From the NCBI RefSeq assembly GCF_002209535.1, contig NZ_NJIG01000002.1:62001-126000 (forward strand): a stretch of 64,000 nt of DNA, read 5' to 3'. Below, in pieces: positions 60,898-64,000 of the stretch (the first letter of the stretch is position 1; every line of letters begins with the position of its first letter). Origin of the DNA: Achromobacter marplatensis (lineage in GTDB: Bacteria; Pseudomonadota; Gammaproteobacteria; Burkholderiales; Burkholderiaceae_B). The notes beneath the pieces were generated by a model. It was not told where the DNA came from, did no database searches, and was given only the letters and a program-made list of their open reading frames with translations. The position numbers and the translations under genes were made by a program.

Positions 60898-62421
60898 ATG
60901 TCCGTCATCATTAAAGAAGAAGACTTGATCCAGTCGATAGCCGATGGCATCCAGTTCATCAGCTATTACCACCCCGTCGACTACATCCGCCACTTGGCGC
61001 GCGCCTACGAGCGCGAGGAAAGCCCCGCCGCGCGCGACGCGATGGCGCAGATCCTGACCAATTCGCGCATGTGCGCCGAAGGCAAGCGCCCGCTGTGCCA
61101 GGACACCGGCATCGTCAACGTCTTCCTGAAGATCGGCATGAGCGTGCGCTTTGACACCAAGCGCACCCTGCAGGAACTCTGTGACGAAGGCGTGCGCCGC
61201 GGCTACCTGAATCCGGACAATCCGCTGCGCGCTTCCGTGCTGGACGATCCGCTGTTCGCGCGCAAGAACACGCGCGACAACACGCCCTGTATCCTGCACG
61301 TTGAACTTGTCCAGGGCGACAAGGTCGACGTGCAAATCGCTTCGAAGGGCGGCGGCTCCGAAAACAAGACCAAGTTCGCCATGCTGAACCCCAGCGATTC
61401 GCTGGTGGACTGGGTGCTCAAGACCGTCCCGACGATGGGCGCCGGCTGGTGCCCCCCGGGCATGCTGGGCATCGGCGTCGGCGGCACCGCCGAAAAAGCC
61501 ATGTTGATGGCCAAGCAGTCGTTGATGGAAGACATCGACATGTACGAACTGCTGGCTCGCGGCCCGCAGAACAAGCTGGAAGAGCTGCGCATCGAACTGT
61601 ACGAAAAGGTCAACGCGCTGGGTATCGGCGCGCAGGGCCTGGGCGGCCTGACGACCGTGCTGGACGTCAAGATCAGCACCTTCCCGACGCACGCGGCTTC
61701 CAAGCCCGTCGCGATGATCCCGAACTGCGCCGCCACGCGCCACGCGCATTTCGAACTTGACGGCTCGGGCCCTGCGCGCCTGGATCCGCCGTCGCTGTCG
61801 GAATGGCCGGAAGTGCACTGGGCTCCCGACTACAACAAGTCCAAGCAAGTCGACCTGAACACGCTGACGAAGGAAGAAGTCGCCAGCTGGAAGCCGGGCC
61901 AGACGCTGCTGCTGTCGGGCAAGATGTTGACTGGCCGCGATGCCGCGCACAAGCGCATCCAGGACATGCTGGCCAAGGGAGAGCCGCTGCCCGTGGACTT
62001 CACCAACCGCGTGATCTATTACGTGGGCCCGGTGGATCCGGTGGGCGACGAAGTGGTCGGCCCCGCTGGCCCCACGACCGCGACGCGCATGGACAAGTTC
62101 ACCGACATGATGCTGGAGAAGACCGGCCTGATCTCCATGATCGGCAAGTCGGAACGCGGCCCGGTCGCCATCGAGGCGATCAAGAAGCACGGCTCGGCCT
62201 ACCTGATGGCCGTCGGCGGCGCTGCCTACCTGGTGTCCAAGGCCATCCGCGGCGCCAAGGTGCTGGGCTTTGCTGACCTGGGCATGGAAGCCATCTACGA
62301 GTTCGACGTGAAGGACATGCCGGTGACCGTGGCGGTGGACGCCCAGGGCACCTCGGTCCACACGACCGGCCCGAAGGAATGGCAGGCCAAGATCGGCAAG
62401 ATCCCGGTTGCGGTGGCGTAA
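60898..62421 (+). CDS. fumA: class I fumarate hydratase (iron-sulfur)
   Basis: A 507-residue oxygen-sensitive [4Fe-4S] fumarase with fused alpha and beta parts. Cluster ligands are in PLCQDTGIVNV, GWCPPGMLG and IPNCAATRHAHF. The beta part begins after ~residue 330 with LNTLTKEEVASWKPGQTLLLSGKMLTGRDAAHKR and GPAGPTTATRMD. It interconverts fumarate and malate. Strong terminator 20 bp after the stop. Confidence 0.95.
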   Translation: MSVIIKEEDLIQSIADGIQFISYYHPVDYIRHLARAYEREESPAARDAMAQILTNSRMCAEGKRPLCQDTGIVNVFLKIGMSVRFDTKRTLQELCDEGVRRGYLNPDNPLRASVLDDPLFARKNTRDNTPCILHVELVQGDKVDVQIASKGGGSENKTKFAMLNPSDSLVDWVLKTVPTMGAGWCPPGMLGIGVGGTAEKAMLMAKQSLMEDIDMYELLARGPQNKLEELRIELYEKVNALGIGAQGLGGLTTVLDVKISTFPTHAASKPVAMIPNCAATRHAHFELDGSGPARLDPPSLSEWPEVHWAPDYNKSKQVDLNTLTKEEVASWKPGQTLLLSGKMLTGRDAAHKRIQDMLAKGEPLPVDFTNRVIYYVGPVDPVGDEVVGPAGPTTATRMDKFTDMMLEKTGLISMIGKSERGPVAIEAIKKHGSAYLMAVGGAAYLVSKAIRGAKVLGFADLGMEAIYEFDVKDMPVTVAVDAQGTSVHTTGPKEWQAKIGKIPVAVA

Positions 62422-62440
62422 GCTACGCGTCACATGAAAG

Positions 62441-62470
62441 CGGCCGCTGAATCAGCGGCCGTTTTTTTTT
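62441..62470 (+). terminator. rho-independent terminator after fumA
   Basis: CGGCCGCTGA and TCAGCGGCCG form a 10-bp inverted repeat with one base between, followed by nine T. Confidence 0.92.
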
Positions 62471-62593
62471 GGGGCTAGCCGGCCTGCAACACCTGCAACA
62501 CATTGCGCGCCGCGCCGACGCCCATCTTCACGTACGCGTCATGCGTGACGCTGCTCACGCGCACGCAATGGCATCCGTAGCGTGCCCGCCATC

Positions 62594-63829
62594 CTAAACG
62601 GGCTTCGCGGTGGCCGCCTTGAAAGCTGCGATGGCGTCGGCCGACTTGCCCAGCACGTCGCGCAGCACTTCCTCGGTGTGCTCGCCCAGCATGGGCGGCG
62701 CGCGCCGATACACGACGGGCGACGCCGAAAACCGCAGCGGGCTGGCTGTGACGGGCGCCGTGCCGCCGGCCGGATGCGGCAGGTCTCGCCGCAACTGCCG
62801 GGCCTGCGCCTGCGGATGCGCGAACGCCTGCGCGATGTTGTTGATGGGGCCGCACGGCACCCCCACCGCTTCCAGCCTGGCGATCCAGTCGTCGCGGCGG
62901 CCTTCCAGCATGATCGCCGTCAGGATGCCGATCAGCGTTTCGCGGTTGGTGACGCGCAGCCGGTTGGTGGCAAAGCGCGGGTCGTCGCCCAGTTCCGGCG
63001 CGCCGATCGCGCGGCAATACGCGCGGTACTGCGATTCGTTGCCGGTGGCCACGATCAGGTGGCCGTCGCTGGCGGCGAATACCTGATAAGGCACCACGTT
63101 CTGATGCGCGTTGCCGGCGCGCGTGGGCGCGACCCCGGAGTTGAAGTAGTTGGAATTCTGATTGGCCAGCAGCGCCACATGGCTGTCCAGCAGGGCGATG
63201 TCCAGATGCTGCCCCAGGCCGCTGCGATGGCGTTCCTGCAAGGCCGCCAGGATCGCGACCGTCGCGTACATGCCGGTGACGATGTCCGTCACCGCCACAC
63301 CGGCTTTCTGCGGCCCGCCGCCAGGCAGGTCGTCGCGTTCGCCGGTGATGCTCATCAGCCCGCCCATGCCCTGGATCATGAAGTCGTAGCCGGGGCGTTG
63401 GGCAAACGGGCCGTCCTGGCCGAAGCCCGTGACCGAGCAGTAGATCAGGCGCGGATTGATGGCCTTCAGGCTGTCGTAGTCCAGGCCGTACTTGGCCAGG
63501 CCGCCCACCTTGAAGTTCTCGACCAGGATGTCGCTTGCCGCGGCCAGTTCGCGGATCAGCGCCGCGCCCTCGGGCGTGGCCATGTCGGCTTCGACCGAAC
63601 GCTTGTTGCGGTTGGCGCTCAGGTAGTAGGCGGATTCGCTGGTGTCCTGGCCGTCGCCGTCCTTCAGATACGGCGGACCCCAGGCGCGCGTGTCGTCGCC
63701 GACATGGGGGCGTTCGATCTTGATGACGTCGGCGCCCAGATCGGCCAGGTTCTGCGTGCACCAGGGGCCGGCCAGGATGCGCGACAAGTCCAGCACGCGG
63801 ATGCCGTCAAGCGCGGGCGGGCGCGTCAT
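62594..63829 (-). CDS. CaiB/BaiF (class III) CoA-transferase
   Basis: A 411-residue CoA-transferase: GIRVLDLSRILAGPWCTQNLADLGADVIKIERP start, NRNKRSVEADMATPEG, and the catalytic Asp in KAGVAVTDIVTGMYA. Family III enzymes move CoA between carboxylic acids (formyl-CoA, carnitine, mesaconate and similar). Its start overlaps the MaoC stop (ATGA), so the pair act in one acyl-CoA route. The 120 bp after its stop hold no gene that I recognise. Confidence 0.93.
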   Translation of the reverse strand: MTRPPALDGIRVLDLSRILAGPWCTQNLADLGADVIKIERPHVGDDTRAWGPPYLKDGDGQDTSESAYYLSANRNKRSVEADMATPEGAALIRELAAASDILVENFKVGGLAKYGLDYDSLKAINPRLIYCSVTGFGQDGPFAQRPGYDFMIQGMGGLMSITGERDDLPGGGPQKAGVAVTDIVTGMYATVAILAALQERHRSGLGQHLDIALLDSHVALLANQNSNYFNSGVAPTRAGNAHQNVVPYQVFAASDGHLIVATGNESQYRAYCRAIGAPELGDDPRFATNRLRVTNRETLIGILTAIMLEGRRDDWIARLEAVGVPCGPINNIAQAFAHPQAQARQLRRDLPHPAGGTAPVTASPLRFSASPVVYRRAPPMLGEHTEEVLRDVLGKSADAIAAFKAATAKPV

Positions 63830-64000
63830 GATTGCACCGTCGCGGTGCCGTGGCTCATGACCACAAGATCGCGTTCGCGCGACCGCACCTGAAAGCGGAT
63901 CTGTCCGTCAGGCATGCGCCAGATGTCGCATTGCAGGGTCTCGCCGGGATATACGGGCGCCGAGAACCGCGTGTTCAGGCTGGTCAGCCGCGACGCGTCG
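63826..64000 (-). CDS. MaoC-type dehydratase (3' end only)
   Basis: The last ~57 codons of a minus-strand gene cut by the window edge. The sequence RFSAPVYPGETLQCDIWRM and the following IRFQVRSRERDLVVM match the C-terminal hot-dog domain of MaoC-like enoyl-CoA hydratases. Its TGA overlaps the CoA-transferase ATG by 4 bp, so translation is coupled; the acid they handle is unknown. Confidence 0.8.
   Translation of the reverse strand, partial: DASRLTSLNTRFSAPVYPGETLQCDIWRMPDGQIRFQVRSRERDLVVMSHGTATVQS

Noticed and set aside
60871-62433. 520-codon minus-strand open frame
   Set aside because: Antisense to the class I fumarase gene.

Overview
The window is high-GC bacterial DNA with Alcaligenaceae (Burkholderiales) gene order and protein families. 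It most resembles an Achromobacter chromosome, with Bordetella as a close relative; this placement is by recognition of families and synteny, not by a database search. Landmarks are lptD-surA-rsmA divergent from amgK-murU, glyQ-glyS-gmhB-plsC, a BvgA/BvgS-like signalling locus, and a GC-rich dispersed repeat of a kind common in Burkholderiales intergenic regions.

Layout. 1-10.3 kb: the end of an AraC regulator, an alpha/beta hydrolase with Cys in the nucleophile position, a YkgJ-type cysteine-cluster protein, the DNA repair glycosylase Tag, an LTA-synthase-like membrane sulfatase, an AsmA protein, and a TetR regulator with a diguanylate cyclase directly behind it, divergent from an SDR oxidoreductase across a palindromic operator. 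10.4-10.6 kb: a tRNA-Lys(CUU) with its own promoter and terminator. 10.7-23.6 kb: an accessory-looking, AT-richer block holding a chaperone-usher fimbrial operon (pilin, chaperone, usher, tip adhesin), a three-gene phosphorelay (LuxR-type response regulator, BvgS-like hybrid kinase with HPt, and a second hybrid kinase whose phospho-accepting His is Tyr), and a divergent EAL protein with a degenerate receiver domain.

23.8-29.6 kb: the four-gene DNA repair cluster (MBL exonuclease, ATP-dependent ligase, Lhr-Core helicase, PdeM phosphoesterase) with tight overlaps. 29.6-33.7 kb: a Fur-box-preceded FecI/FecR/TonB-receptor iron module. 33.8-38.8 kb: a HAD hydrolase, an OmpA-type lipoprotein, pterin dehydratase, and an FAD monooxygenase-DUF2783-MarR operon with two operator-like inverted repeats over its promoter. 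38.9-48.4 kb: amgK-murU cell-wall recycling, lptD-surA-rsmA, glycerate kinase and pyruvate kinase. 48.4-64 kb: an SpmA/SpmB fusion, FadE-type acyl-CoA dehydrogenase, peptide deformylase, a 72-bp repeat pair, glyoxalase I, a PhnW-like transaminase, a YgjP metallopeptidase, PlsC, GmhB, GlyS/GlyQ, an enoyl-CoA hydratase, class I fumarase, a CaiB/BaiF CoA-transferase and a truncated MaoC dehydratase.

The most unusual system is the 10.7-23.6 kb block. Two BvgS-like hybrid kinases are translationally coupled: one is complete, the other keeps its ATP-binding domain and receiver but has lost the phospho-accepting His and has no HPt. They sit behind a BvgA-like regulator and between a fimbrial operon and a c-di-GMP phosphodiesterase. 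I infer a surface-adhesion switch in which the His-less kinase acts as a sensor, dimer partner or phosphate sink. The window holds no CRISPR array, insertion sequence, prophage or rRNA operon that I can see.
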